A stretch of 64,000 bases of DNA from Thermoanaerobaculia bacterium (GTDB taxonomy: Bacteria; Acidobacteriota; Thermoanaerobaculia; Multivoradales; J023): contig JAUIJL010000027.1 of assembly GCA_030431255.1 (NCBI GenBank), forward strand, positions 1-64,000, given 5' to 3'. The notes under the pieces are model-generated. The model made no database searches. It was not told the DNA's origin and was given only the letters and a program-made list of their open reading frames with translations. This document shows, piece by piece, positions 41,815 to 51,379 of this stretch; positions within the stretch are counted from its first letter, which is position 1, and each line of letters starts with the position of its first letter. Position numbers and translations under genes: made by a program.

Positions 41815-42159
41815 TCAGGCCACTTTTCGGCGCCATCTCGGGCGTCTTCGAGCCCCTCGCAAATCGATCCCCTCCAACAGTAACGCCAGCTCCGCCGCCT
41901 CCACTTCCGTGGCCTTCCCGGAGCCGTCCGGAAATCGAAACGTTCCCTTTTCGAGACGTTTGTACCAAAGCGCGAACCCGGACCGATCCCAGAACAAGAT
42001 CTTCACTCGATCGGCCCGCTTGTTGCGGAACACGAACAGATGGCCGGAGAACGGATCCCGCTCCAGAATGTGCTGTACGCGGGCCGTCAAGCCGTCGAAG
42101 GCGCACCGCATGTCGGCCGGCTCGGTGGCGATGAACACTCGGACCGAAGGTGGGAGCAT
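41815..42159 (-). CDS. tnpB: IS66 accessory protein TnpB
   Basis: A 114-residue IS66 Orf2 protein: [67 protein letters not shown] is the family signature. It is needed with TnpC for transposition. Its ATG overlaps the tnpA stop by one base (TGATG), so the two are translationally coupled. The C-terminal Arg-rich tail is common in the family. Confidence 0.95.
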   Translation of the reverse strand: MLPPSVRVFIATEPADMRCAFDGLTARVQHILERDPFSGHLFVFRNKRADRVKILFWDRSGFALWYKRLEKGTFRFPDGSGKATEVEAAELALLLEGIDLRGARRRPRWRRKVA

Positions 42160-42515
42160 CAGCACGAGCCGGCCACCTGCAACGCCCACAACACCTCCGC
42201 CAGCTCTCGCCCCTGGATCCGCGAAGGCAGCTTCAGCCGAAGGCCGTTGGGGAAAACCAGCTCGAACCCGTCTTCGTCCGACGCTTCCGGAACCGCAGCC
42301 GCCGAGGTTTGGACTTCGACGAATTTCACCTCGCTCGTCGCCTCCTCGGAGGTCCCGTGGAGGCGACGACGCCAGGAATAGAAGGTGGAGACGGGCAGAT
42401 CGTTGCGTCGGCAGAATTCCGACGGCGAAAGGCCACTGTTCTTCTGAGCCAGAAACGTCCGCCGCCAAAACGCCGCTCCACGCCTTCGTCGAGTCTTGTG
42501 TAGATCCTGAGTCAT
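42159..42515 (-). CDS. tnpA: IS66 accessory protein TnpA
   Basis: A 118-residue small helix-turn-helix protein of IS66: [37 protein letters not shown] is the DNA-binding part, followed by a beta-rich domain ([16 protein letters not shown]...ELAEVLWAL). It is the first gene of the tnpA-B-C transcript. Its ATG lies 69 bp inside the right terminal repeat end of the element. Confidence 0.93.
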   Translation of the reverse strand: MTQDLHKTRRRRGAAFWRRTFLAQKNSGLSPSEFCRRNDLPVSTFYSWRRRLHGTSEEATSEVKFVEVQTSAAAVPEASDEDGFELVFPNGLRLKLPSRIQGRELAEVLWALQVAGSC

Positions 42516-44118
42516 GGTTACCTCCGACCCGGATCATCGCGGACTGTTGGCTCTGAAGGAAGGTGGGGTTTGCCGAACGCTTACGCCGAATCTGACTCTA
42601 GAAAGAAAAAAAGCTATCAAAGAGCCGCGATTCCGTACGGATTCGGAGCGAGAGGTTTTGCGTGTGCTCTGGGCGCATCAAGATCAAGGGTTGGTCCGAA
42701 GCCAGATCTATCATCGAATGGCATTGCCTCCTAAAGAGCGCCCGACCACCCATCGAATCGGTCAGATCCTCAAGATGTTCCATATTCATGATTACCTCGA
42801 TCGTGAGATCGACCGTTTTCAGGGCACGAAAAGAGCTGCCTTTTATCGACTTAACCCCAAAGGAAAACAGGCCTGTCGGGAGCGTTATAGATTCGATAAT
42901 CAGGATCAGGCTTTGTTTCACGTGACCGACGGCGTGCGGCGCAAATACCTTACGGCCGAAAACTTTGATGGTAGCCCGGAGGCGCAGCCACAGCGAGTGA
43001 TTGGTTTCTACTCCTACAGTCCGGGTCTCGACCAAGCTGTGATGGTGGCTCATACTGCCAGTGCCCTCGCTCGTCAGGCTAAAGAAAAAGAAATTTTGGT
43101 GATAGATCTCGACTTCGAGACGCCTGAGCTGGATCGTTTCTTCGCAACTTCGACGGGCGAATCGAATCGTTGTTTTCGAAGGCTGCTCACGGATTATTTG
43201 AGACAGCCGGACTGGCGAAAAGAGCAATGGCTTCAAGAAGCGGTCAATGAAAGCTCTTACACCTTCCTTGCACGGCCTGAGAGATTTTCTAATCTTCATT
43301 TTCTGCGAAGCGGCATGAAGGAAAGTCTTGAAGATCCAACTGTTGCCGTAGAACGTGGGTCAGTTTTGGATCATCTGAAAGCGGAGCTAAAAGCTGCAAC
43401 TGGAGATGACTCTCAATCTGGAGAAGCCTGCTTTCTGCAGCAATTCCGATCTGCTCTCTTAGATCGGTATGACCTTGTTCTCGTGTGCTCGCAATCGGGA
43501 CGATCCGTCGGTGCTTTGGCGATGATCCAGCTTGTGGACCAGTTGGTTTTGAATGCTCACGCTACTGAAAGTCAGCCTACCCTAGGGGGCTTAAGGGCAG
43601 TTGCCGCATGGTTCTTGCGCGCAAAGCGAGCGGCTCGGCAGATCCATCCAGGAATTATCATGGCTTTGCACCTTTCGGAATACAGTAGCGGGGCTTTCGA
43701 TGGCATCGGATGGCTACGTGACAAAATTCTATGCCCCGTGGGTGAGGGACCGTTGCCCGAGAAGTCTCCCTGGATTCTGAGATACAACCGCCTGCTCGAC
43801 ACCCCCACGAATTGGCGTGCGACCAAGGTCTTCGTCCCGTTCGCAAAACGACTGCTGGACCCTCAAGACCAACAAGATCCGATGCATCCGGTGGTCAAAG
43901 CAGTAGACACGTTGCTGAACCCGAACGCGCAGATGGACTACCGCACTATGATGGCTGCTAGTCTGGAGAATGCCGACTTCGGAACCTTCAGCCAATCCGT
44001 CAACGCTTGGCTGGGTGACGAAGAGTTCGAGCAGCGAACCGACGAGGCTGGGTTGGAGATGCTCAAAGAAGTCTTCGATCAGCAGCAACGGAAGATCTTC
44101 GCGAAGTTGGGAGGATAG
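42514..44118 (+). CDS. Winged-helix/ParA-like protein with lost P-loop; 5' end split off by IS66
   Basis: The frame reads out of the IS66 right end into a ~510-residue host protein. Removing the IS and one target copy restores ATG CCG AAT CTG at 40163, in frame, so the IS separated the start codon from the gene. Any product now needs a new start, for example the IS-internal ATG at 42514 or a later TTG. Residues ~45-125 are a winged helix ([25 protein letters not shown]...[10 protein letters not shown]). Then [25 protein letters not shown]...[13 protein letters not shown] aligns with the FYSYKGGVGRT ParA/MinD-like NTPases, but the Lys/Gly of the P-loop is gone. The Shine-Dalgarno of the next gene lies within its last codons, suggesting an operon with the histidine kinase. 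Confidence 0.75.
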   Translation: MVTSDPDHRGLLALKEGGVCRTLTPNLTLERKKAIKEPRFRTDSEREVLRVLWAHQDQGLVRSQIYHRMALPPKERPTTHRIGQILKMFHIHDYLDREIDRFQGTKRAAFYRLNPKGKQACRERYRFDNQDQALFHVTDGVRRKYLTAENFDGSPEAQPQRVIGFYSYSPGLDQAVMVAHTASALARQAKEKEILVIDLDFETPELDRFFATSTGESNRCFRRLLTDYLRQPDWRKEQWLQEAVNESSYTFLARPERFSNLHFLRSGMKESLEDPTVAVERGSVLDHLKAELKAATGDDSQSGEACFLQQFRSALLDRYDLVLVCSQSGRSVGALAMIQLVDQLVLNAHATESQPTLGGLRAVAAWFLRAKRAARQIHPGIIMALHLSEYSSGAFDGIGWLRDKILCPVGEGPLPEKSPWILRYNRLLDTPTNWRATKVFVPFAKRLLDPQDQQDPMHPVVKAVDTLLNPNAQMDYRTMMAASLENADFGTFSQSVNAWLGDEEFEQRTDEAGLEMLKEVFDQQQRKIFAKLGG

Positions 44119-44120
44119 CT

Positions 44121-46721
44121 TTGGCGATATTCGCCCTTTTCCAAGAAAATATTGATGTTGAAGGCCTTTTCCTTAAATCGTTGGTCGACATCGAAAACGC
44201 CGCTCTCGAACAGAAGGGCGTTTTCGACCTTTTGGGTGCGTGCTGCCGAGTCTTGGCTCAGTTGCCCGGGCTCTCCGGGGCCACCATCGCGGCGACCGAC
44301 GGTCACGGCAGCGTGTTGCACCATCTTTCGAGCGGTACCGACTTTCTGTTGAGCAGCAACGCCTTCGAGAATCTCCGGCGGCTTCGCGACGTCTCCCAAG
44401 CGCTACGCGATGGAGCCTGGGCCGAGCTACCCGCTGGCTCGAGCATGCAGCAGGCCACCTCCGGCCGGCTTCTCTCGTTGCACGGCAAAGAATACGGCAT
44501 GGTGTTTTTGCAGAGCGAATCGACGGGCAGATCTGGCGATGAACAAAGGAAAGTCGCAGCATCCCGCGAGATCGTCACCAAACTGGCGCCGCATTTGGCC
44601 AAGCATATCAAGCTGGGTTTGACCCGAAGGGAGCGCCGTCTCCATCGGGGCCTTCAAAAATTCGCCACAGTCGAATTAACCCCCAAAGTCCCGAGCCCAA
44701 AACAAATCGTCGAGAGCTTGTCGGAGCTCTTCGAGGCCGACAGCTGCACACTCTTCGTCCAAGAGCTCGACAAGCTCTACCTTTCCGCCACCAACGATCC
44801 CGACGTAGAGTCCAACCCCTTCAAACATGCATCCGGACAAGGTCTGACGGATCTTGTGGCGCGAACCGGCAGGGCTGTACAAATCTTCGATACGGCTGAT
44901 GCTGAAGAAGTTGAGGAGGCCACAGGCCTGAGCGAAGAGGCCGCACGGCCGTCGGCTGAGAAGGCGGCCCTATTCTCAAAATCGCTTCACCTCCTCGCCA
45001 TCCCCCTCTATTCATTCAACCCCGAAGCGGAAGAAGCGGCACCTGAAGGTCATTCCGGGCCCACAGATCTACGCAATGGCGTCTTGTGGATCACCCGCTC
45101 GGGAATGCCCTTTGCCGACTATGAGAAAAAGGCGCTTGCGCACACCTGCGTTGCCCTGGGTTCAGCCTTGGCGAGGGCCTGGAAGATCTTTTTGAGCGAC
45201 AGTTTGTGGAACGCAAGAACGGAAGCGATTGCGGTGTCGCGGTATCAGCCTGGAAGGAAGAAATCTGGAGAAAGGGGAGTTTCCCATCTTGTAGATTTCG
45301 ACAAGGCTGCTTTAGATCTCTTTGGCGGTAGAGAAGAAGAGCTCCGCGGATTGGAAGTGTCTCGGTTGTACCTAAAGTCCGACTACAAGAAACTCAACAA
45401 AGAGTTGGCACTGGCCCGTAAGAACGGAAAGAAGGAACTGGGGCCAGTCGATCTGAAGATTCGCCGCCTAGATGGAACCCTCCGGCCTGCGGCTACCTCC
45501 TACAGGTTGGTCACAAGTCCCTTTGTAGCTACTCCAACCCACTATACTCTGAGTCTGTTGCGAGACACCTCCGCTCGGGAGAAAGTGCTCGCTCAGCACA
45601 AGCGGCTTGTGGAGCTCCTTGACGAACGGGGGATTGCTTATTTTGCCGGGACCAAGGAGGGCACTACCCGTGAATCATCGAAGACTGAGCAACGATTAAC
45701 CGGGTATGACGAGAAAGAAATCTTCGAAATCACACGCGGTGATCTCTATCCCAACATAGAAAATCAGCAAGTTTTGTATCAAAAAGCGGTATACCAAGAT
45801 GGCAAGGTCGTAAAAACGGTTCAAGATCTAAAACGTAAGAGCGGCAGAGTATGCAAAGCGAGTGGCTTCATTCGACTACTGAAGAATGAATTGGGTGAGC
45901 AAGACGGCTTTGAAGGTCTATACGAAGACGCCTCCGATAAAATCAAACTGCAAGAGTTGCTGGATTTGCCCACCAACCGGGTCATTGAAGATAGAGAGCT
46001 ATACGAAAGGTTGAAAGAAAATACGAGACTGAACCTAGATTACATGACAAGCCTTAGCCACCAGATTCGCACTCCTTTGGGAGCGTTGACTCACAATCTG
46101 GAGGAAGCAAAAGGGTGGATTCCCGAGGACTCACCCCTTTGGAAGCAAATGAGCTACCTCATTGGGCAGACCCGGGTCTGTAACATGCTGGCGCAGAACC
46201 TCTCCTATATCGATCGAATTTTGAAGGGAGAGGATTTCAAAAAGGAAAAGATTGATCTAGCGCGCATGCTTATTGAGACTAAATTGGATTTTAAGCATAC
46301 CTTGAAGTCAGAGCGTCTCAAGATGGAAATCGATTCTGAAAGTGTCAACAGGTTTTTTCCAGATTTCGCAGGAAGTCCCGAGTTGTTTAGACAAGTTATA
46401 GTTAACTTGGTGGATAACGCAATCAAATATTCAAAACCTGGGACGACAATCGAAATTGTTGGCAGCACTGGAAGGTATTCGAGCAATCTCAACATCTCCA
46501 ATATCGGCATCCCAATAGCTCTCAGCGAGAGATCTTCGATATTTGAACGGGGGTATCGAAATTCAGTGGCCGCGGCTTCGAAGGATGGAACAGGTCTGGG
46601 GCTCTGGATTGTCAAAAAGATCGTGGATCTTCACTATTGTTCGATCTCTTGCTCCTCTGAAACAAATGCCGAACATAGTCCTATGGAGAAGGTGACGTTC
46701 CAACTGACGTTTGATGCCTAG
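44121..46721 (+). CDS. GAF/PAS sensor histidine kinase
   Basis: An 866-residue cytoplasmic kinase; no membrane helix is visible. It starts at TTG 44121 with GGGAGG upstream, two bases after the stop of the preceding gene. Two GAF-like regions occupy roughly 30-170 and 185-355, two PAS-like regions about 365-480 and 490-605. The H-box SLSHQIRTPLGAL carries His647. The ATPase domain shows the N-box LFRQVIVNLVDNAIKYS, and IFERGYRNS...DGTGLGLWIVKKIV for the F and G2 boxes. The signal is probably intracellular. It is followed 21 bp later by a receiver protein, its likely phosphate acceptor. Confidence 0.9.
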   Translation: MAIFALFQENIDVEGLFLKSLVDIENAALEQKGVFDLLGACCRVLAQLPGLSGATIAATDGHGSVLHHLSSGTDFLLSSNAFENLRRLRDVSQALRDGAWAELPAGSSMQQATSGRLLSLHGKEYGMVFLQSESTGRSGDEQRKVAASREIVTKLAPHLAKHIKLGLTRRERRLHRGLQKFATVELTPKVPSPKQIVESLSELFEADSCTLFVQELDKLYLSATNDPDVESNPFKHASGQGLTDLVARTGRAVQIFDTADAEEVEEATGLSEEAARPSAEKAALFSKSLHLLAIPLYSFNPEAEEAAPEGHSGPTDLRNGVLWITRSGMPFADYEKKALAHTCVALGSALARAWKIFLSDSLWNARTEAIAVSRYQPGRKKSGERGVSHLVDFDKAALDLFGGREEELRGLEVSRLYLKSDYKKLNKELALARKNGKKELGPVDLKIRRLDGTLRPAATSYRLVTSPFVATPTHYTLSLLRDTSAREKVLAQHKRLVELLDERGIAYFAGTKEGTTRESSKTEQRLTGYDEKEIFEITRGDLYPNIENQQVLYQKAVYQDGKVVKTVQDLKRKSGRVCKASGFIRLLKNELGEQDGFEGLYEDASDKIKLQELLDLPTNRVIEDRELYERLKENTRLNLDYMTSLSHQIRTPLGALTHNLEEAKGWIPEDSPLWKQMSYLIGQTRVCNMLAQNLSYIDRILKGEDFKKEKIDLARMLIETKLDFKHTLKSERLKMEIDSESVNRFFPDFAGSPELFRQVIVNLVDNAIKYSKPGTTIEIVGSTGRYSSNLNISNIGIPIALSERSSIFERGYRNSVAAASKDGTGLGLWIVKKIVDLHYCSISCSSETNAEHSPMEKVTFQLTFDA

Positions 46722-46742
46722 ATTGAAGTCGAAAGAGTATTT

Positions 46743-47183
46743 ATGACGCAAAAGAAAGTTTTCATTGTCGACGATAGGAGTCGAGAGATAGAGTGGCTAA
46801 CTCAATTCCTGAAGAATGACCTCGATTGTAAGTTGATCCATAAAGACAACGAAATGGATACTCGTGCGCATTTCCGAGAGTTTGCAGATGACAAGTTGAC
46901 GCCTTATTCACTAGCTATAGTTGACATAATGATACCTGTAGCGAAGCTTGAGGATTTGGTGGTTTTGGACGAAAGGTACTTGAAAGACTCTCGCGATACC
47001 GGTGTGCGGATCTGTAAATATATTCGCCACAAGCTTCGGATCAATGAGGAGGAGTTGCCTCTGATGGCAATATCAGCCCGGGCCGACAACGAACTCTCTC
47101 GCCAGCTCGACGAGCTGAGAGTGCCTCTGTTCAGTCGGGATGACCTTGGGATCAAAGATCATCTGAGAAAGATCCTCCAATAG
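46743..47183 (+). CDS. Single-domain response regulator
   Basis: A 146-residue receiver. The acidic pocket is KVFIVDDRS (Asp10/Asp11) and the phospho-acceptor is Asp61 in SLAIVDIMIP. The conserved Thr/Ser follows in MAISAR, while the expected Lys near the end is not obvious (VPLFSRDDLG). An insertion of ~20 residues after the acceptor (VAKLEDLVVLDERYLKDSRDTG) is unusual. There is no output domain, so it probably works through protein contact or as a phosphate relay. It is co-transcribed with the kinase. Its stop is 7 bp from the stop of the opposing diguanylate cyclase gene. Confidence 0.85.
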   Translation: MTQKKVFIVDDRSREIEWLTQFLKNDLDCKLIHKDNEMDTRAHFREFADDKLTPYSLAIVDIMIPVAKLEDLVVLDERYLKDSRDTGVRICKYIRHKLRINEEELPLMAISARADNELSRQLDELRVPLFSRDDLGIKDHLRKILQ

Positions 47184-47190
47184 CGAATCA

Positions 47191-49236
47191 CTAGTCCGCA
47201 ACCGTCACGCGATTCCTTCCGGCCTGCTTCGATTTGTACAACGCCCTGTCGATTCGCTCAATGATCTGCTTGAGAGACTCATTGGAATGAAAGACGTGGG
47301 TAATGCCAGCCGAAATGGTCATATTGATCTCCTGCCGACCATGCTCGGTTTCGACGAGTATGGGAGTTTTCTCGACGTCTTGCCGTAGACCCTCGGCGTG
47401 CCTTAGCGCGAGGCCTTTAGTTCTTTCCATCGACAGAATTACCATCTCGTCTCCGCCCCATCGAACGGCGTGATCGCTTTTTCTTCGATAGCGTTCCTTG
47501 ATCATGGAGCCCAGCTGCTGAAGAGCGCGATCGCCGGCAGGGTGGCCGTAACGGTCGTTGATCTCCTTGAAATGGTCGATATCCATCAGGAGCAACGAAG
47601 GCTTGTGGCGAGACTTAGCGGCTTCTCGCAAGGCTGCCTCCACCTTTTTTTCGGCCGAGCTTCTAGTCAGCAGGCCGGTTAGACCGTCGATCTCTGCTTC
47701 TGCGAGCTGTCCTTGGAGCTTTTCGAGCGCTTGTTGGGCTTCTTCCAGCTTGGCTTGGTTGGCTTTTCGGAAGAATAGGAAAGCAATGGGTGATCCGACC
47801 ACAAGCATCAGCAGAACAAGACTAATCTCCGGCTCCGGGAGAACCCACACTTCGAGCTTAAAGTCTCGCGACCTATTGCCGTATTCGTCCATGACGAAGA
47901 AGGAGCGTGAATTATGCCACAGCTCAAGCTCAAGAGTCCTACCACACTGGTAGTCTGAATGTTTGATTTGTGTTGACTGGTCATCATAAGCACAGGCATG
48001 GAAACGGCCATTGGCTTGATCGAATGACACAGGCGGGGAACCGGAATACTCTGGTTCTAATTCAAGGAAACGCTGAAACTGAACGCCGCCCCCCTTCGTG
48101 GCGACTTGAATCCCAGAGTCCGCAACCCACCGAAACAACCCTTGATCGGCAGCAACCCATAAGTTGTCTTGAAAGACGACTGCATCGGTGGCACTTAATT
48201 TTCCCCCAACGGGCGACATCTCGAAGTCGAATTCCGGGCCAGCTCCACGCAGCAACCCCTGCGTGGTTGCCAACCACAGCATTGAATCTCGCACGAAAGC
48301 GAGTCGAACCGGGTGATCAGTCGGCACAAGCTCGGCTTTTCCGCCATGGAGAATCCCCAAACCGCTTCTGGTGGCGAAAACGGGAGAGCCCTCATATTCA
48401 CTAATCCAGCTGACCCTCCAGTCGGAGGTGCTGGGCGGAACCTCAGCTCTACCGTCGGCTATCAAATAGGCCTTTCCTGGCCAATCGAATCTGGGGTCTC
48501 CGATAGTCGTAGTCCAGATAGCACCGCCGCTTCGCTCGATGCTCTTGCTTGGGGGTGCCACTGCTGGGCCAGGGGATGGTCTACTCTTGGCGGCCCCAAT
48601 ACCTACCACTTTGATGTTGTCCCAGCCAATGAACTCAACACTCTTGAGTCGTACAAAGTCTGGCGTCCCAGCGGTGATTCGAAATGCACCTTGAGCGCTC
48701 GCGACCCATAGGTCTGCTCCGATAGCTTCGAGATCAAAGACTTGGAGTCTGTGGCGTGGGTTCTCTTCCCCCAAAACGAATAGACCCTGTTGGGTGCCGA
48801 TCCATAAGCGTTCTTCAAAGACCGAAAGGGAGGTAACACCGGCATGGATGATAAACTCGGGCTCTGCTTCTCCTAGCCGAACGAGGCCGTTCGTGGTTCC
48901 AACATAGGTGTTGCCTTCGAAACTGATGACTGACGTTGCGCGGACTTCGCCTAGAACCAACGTCGGTTTGTCATCGTCTCTTAGGCGATACAGGTTTCTC
49001 TTCCCAAGAATCCATAGGTCTGATCCAGCGACTTCTAGGCGGTTGATCGCTTCTTTCGAAGCAAGCTGAGGGAGCAACACGTCGGCTCTTGTAATGGAAA
49101 CGGACGCAGAGAAGAAATAATAGATTAGCGCCGAGAATACCATCAATAGCGAGCGACTACAGGTGAAGGTCAGTGGGCCCGACCCCCGCTTTTCTGCGCC
49201 ATTATTCAGTCTAGATGCTTCCAAAAACTTGATCAT
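47191..49236 (-). CDS. Propeller-receptor diguanylate cyclase (GGDEM variant)
   Basis: A 681-residue membrane sensor. A signal-anchor (LLMVFSALIYYFFSASVSI) exports a ~420-residue beta-propeller with blades such as LWILGKRNLYRLRDDD, LWIGTQQGLFVLGEEN and LWVAADQGLFRWVADSG, like the sensor part of hybrid two-component proteins. A Y_Y_Y-like region and a transmembrane helix (ISLVLLMLVVGSPIAFLFF) follow, then a coiled coil and a GGDEF domain: DGLTGLLTR, MDIDHFKEINDRYGHPAGD, and WGGDEMVIL (594-598). The fifth signature residue is Met instead of Phe, which some active cyclases tolerate. It would make c-di-GMP in response to an outside cue. The 51380-52789 gene is a close copy of its sensor half. Confidence 0.9.
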   Translation of the reverse strand: MIKFLEASRLNNGAEKRGSGPLTFTCSRSLLMVFSALIYYFFSASVSITRADVLLPQLASKEAINRLEVAGSDLWILGKRNLYRLRDDDKPTLVLGEVRATSVISFEGNTYVGTTNGLVRLGEAEPEFIIHAGVTSLSVFEERLWIGTQQGLFVLGEENPRHRLQVFDLEAIGADLWVASAQGAFRITAGTPDFVRLKSVEFIGWDNIKVVGIGAAKSRPSPGPAVAPPSKSIERSGGAIWTTTIGDPRFDWPGKAYLIADGRAEVPPSTSDWRVSWISEYEGSPVFATRSGLGILHGGKAELVPTDHPVRLAFVRDSMLWLATTQGLLRGAGPEFDFEMSPVGGKLSATDAVVFQDNLWVAADQGLFRWVADSGIQVATKGGGVQFQRFLELEPEYSGSPPVSFDQANGRFHACAYDDQSTQIKHSDYQCGRTLELELWHNSRSFFVMDEYGNRSRDFKLEVWVLPEPEISLVLLMLVVGSPIAFLFFRKANQAKLEEAQQALEKLQGQLAEAEIDGLTGLLTRSSAEKKVEAALREAAKSRHKPSLLLMDIDHFKEINDRYGHPAGDRALQQLGSMIKERYRRKSDHAVRWGGDEMVILSMERTKGLALRHAEGLRQDVEKTPILVETEHGRQEINMTISAGITHVFHSNESLKQIIERIDRALYKSKQAGRNRVTVAD

Positions 49237-49273
49237 TTAAGACTCGTTCTGTTTCGATCAACGACTCGTCTAT

Positions 49274-49765
49274 TCACACATCTCTCTCGGAAACGCCGGC
49301 TAGCGCCATTGCAAGTCCCAGGACGAGGAGAGGTGCCGACATCAAGGGAGGTAAGTGGTCGAGGTATCCCCCCAGACCCGTGCCAAAAACTGCAGAACCC
49401 AGGCTCAGCAGACAGATTGAGATTTTCGATTTCATTGAGGGCTTGACCTTTAAGTGAAGACTATAAATCACTGGAATCTCGGAGGCGTTTGCGTTGGCCG
49501 ATATTAGTATATTCTGCACATAGCTCGAAGCTCGAGTCCCGATTTTTTCCAAGGCCTTACGGGCCACCGGTTTCTCTGAATCCAGGTAGAACTCGACGGG
49601 ATCGCCTCCTAGAGCTTCTTCATTTTCGTCGACAGCGACAAGAATAAGGCGGATTCTGCCCTTTCCGCGGAGCCCAATCACCTCAGGCCTGGTTTGCTCT
49701 CTGAGTAATCTGGGCTGAGACACTCCATACTCTTTCGGTTCTTGTTGATCCATTGCAGTTGACAT
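49274..49765 (-). CDS. Membrane protein with two C-terminal helices, unknown
   Basis: A 163-residue protein I cannot assign. The ATG at 49765 follows GAGAGGGG. The N-terminal ~115 residues are soluble with a beta-rich region (KGRIRLILVAVDENEEALGGDPVEFYLD...YVQNILISANANASEIPVIYSLHLKV), and two helices close the chain (KISICLLSLGSAVFGTGLGGYL, LMSAPLLVLGLAMALAGV). It is 37 bp upstream of the cyclase gene on the same strand, so an operon and a partnership with that sensor are likely. Confidence 0.65.
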   Translation of the reverse strand: MSTAMDQQEPKEYGVSQPRLLREQTRPEVIGLRGKGRIRLILVAVDENEEALGGDPVEFYLDSEKPVARKALEKIGTRASSYVQNILISANANASEIPVIYSLHLKVKPSMKSKISICLLSLGSAVFGTGLGGYLDHLPPLMSAPLLVLGLAMALAGVSERDV

Positions 49766-49938
49766 TTGAAAATCCCCTCTCGGCTGGTCAAGTGGCAATT
49801 CACGTAACAACCTTAGTGCCCAAACCCTCGACCAGCCACCCTGAAACAGGAAGTAACGGGAATATTCAATAGAGAGCAACAGGAAAATTTCGCTGGAGTC
49901 GTTTGATTACTTTGGGTACATGGCCAGGACATTGCCTT

Positions 49939-51273
49939 CTAGTAAGGGATCTGCCGCTGTAGAATCTGCTTACACTTGTGTTGCGAGAGGGGACCTTGTC
50001 TTTCTAAGAACCGCGCTCGGTGCGGCTGCCACCTAAGACAGTCTTTTGCGAGCAAATCATCTCCAGGCGGACATCCCTCCGGCACTCCCTCGTCAAGCAG
50101 AGGGTCCCATGGGAGCTCTTTCCAGTGAATTGGTGGATCCATTCCATCGGGCAGGATTACCGCAGCCCCGCAGGTTTGCTCTAGTTGATGAGGTTCTAGG
50201 CTCTCTGCTCCGCTGAGATCCGCTCCGTAGAGCCATGCTCCGGACAAGTTAGAGTTTCCGAGATCCACATTTTTCAGAAACTTTGCATTTCTGAGATCCG
50301 CACACTGCAGTTGGGCATCCCGAAAGCTGACGTCGGAAGCCGAGGTTTCTTGAAAGCTGGCATGGCTCAATCGGGCTCTGGCGAACGTGCTATTTTCGAG
50401 CATGAGGTTTTCGAACCACGTCTTACAGACATTTGCTTCCTCGATCAAAGCGGCGCAATCTGCTTCTTTGCAGCTCTGCTCGGTTTGAATCGCTTCTGCT
50501 TTTGCGTCTGAGAAGTCAAATCCGATTAGATTCCTTTTGTTCTTTTCCTCGGCGACGCCGATAGCCGCTCCACGGAGATCGCTCTCGGCGAAAATCAACT
50601 GATTGCCTTGAATGGTCCTAAGATCCAGACCGACAAGAATAGATTTGGTAAAATCGGCACCTTCCATGTGGGTGCCAGACAGGTCGAGAATTGAAAGATC
50701 CATTCTTGAAAGATCCGGCCTGTGGAGCGTCAACCAAGTGCTGCGATCCTGGCCTGCCAGGCTTCTGGAGAGCTCAAGATAGGTAGAGAGAGCCTGGACG
50801 CGTTTGGCTGGATGAGAACCAGAAATACATCGATCTGTAGGCTGAAGCGCGGGGGTTTCAGACCGAATCTTGCAGTCATAAATTTGTGCCAATAAATCGC
50901 TGTTTGCTGTGTTGAGTAGGCTCTTTGATTGAAGATAGTTAGCTTTCCTCGATTCGAGGAGTTGACCCTGGAGGGTTTCGTTTTGTGAAGCGAGGAAATT
51001 GTTCTGGCTAACCATCGTGACACCCTGCTCAGAAAGAATTCCGTTCTGAAGAAATAGAACCACGACTTCAGCAAGCAAAAGCATCGCAACAATCAACGAC
51101 ACCCAGAATTCGGCATTAGATAGCCCATCGTTTCTGTGATTGGGCGATGGCTGCTTTTCGGCCGGAGAGTAATTGTCTGACGGCGATCCATGAGAGCCAT
51201 CGCTGCACCTAGAAAAAGCAACCAATAGTATGGCCGCGATAGCGAGCAATAGGTTCTGGAGCAGTCTAAGCAT
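49939..51273 (-). CDS. Membrane protein with pentapeptide repeats
   Basis: A 444-residue protein. Two hydrophobic helices occur early (NLLLAIAAILLVAFS and FWVSLIVAMLLLAEVVVLFL), then a coiled coil (NNFLASQNETLQGQLLESRKANYLQSKSLL). The C-terminal half has pentapeptide A(D/N)LXX units: DLSRMDLSILDLSGTHMEGADF, ESDLRGAAIG, ADLRNAKFLKNVDLGNSNLSGAWLYGADLSGAE. Pentapeptide repeats fold as a right-handed beta helix and mediate protein contact. Paired Cys residues near the C-terminus hint at disulfides and so at a periplasmic location. Same strand as its neighbours. Confidence 0.8.
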   Translation of the reverse strand: MLRLLQNLLLAIAAILLVAFSRCSDGSHGSPSDNYSPAEKQPSPNHRNDGLSNAEFWVSLIVAMLLLAEVVVLFLQNGILSEQGVTMVSQNNFLASQNETLQGQLLESRKANYLQSKSLLNTANSDLLAQIYDCKIRSETPALQPTDRCISGSHPAKRVQALSTYLELSRSLAGQDRSTWLTLHRPDLSRMDLSILDLSGTHMEGADFTKSILVGLDLRTIQGNQLIFAESDLRGAAIGVAEEKNKRNLIGFDFSDAKAEAIQTEQSCKEADCAALIEEANVCKTWFENLMLENSTFARARLSHASFQETSASDVSFRDAQLQCADLRNAKFLKNVDLGNSNLSGAWLYGADLSGAESLEPHQLEQTCGAAVILPDGMDPPIHWKELPWDPLLDEGVPEGCPPGDDLLAKDCLRWQPHRARFLERQGPLSQHKCKQILQRQIPY

Positions 51274-51379
51274 CGGTTGGGAATACCATTCTCAACTTGG
51301 TGTGTTTCTGTAGAGAGCTAAGATAACCTGCCATCAGGCAATCACATAGTTGTACTCTATTTCTGAAGGCTATCGCCAC

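Larger units (their letters stand above)
40173..42584. mobile_element. IS66-family insertion sequence, 2412 bp
   Basis: Perfect 23-bp terminal inverted repeats (40173-40195 and 42562-42584) begin GTAAGCG, the IS66 family tip. Both ends are flanked by the 8-bp target duplication GCCGAATC (40165-40172 and 42585-42592), so insertion is recent enough to be clean. It carries tnpA, tnpB and tnpC on the reverse strand. The target site lies in the start codon of the gene now beginning around 42586. Confidence 0.95.
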
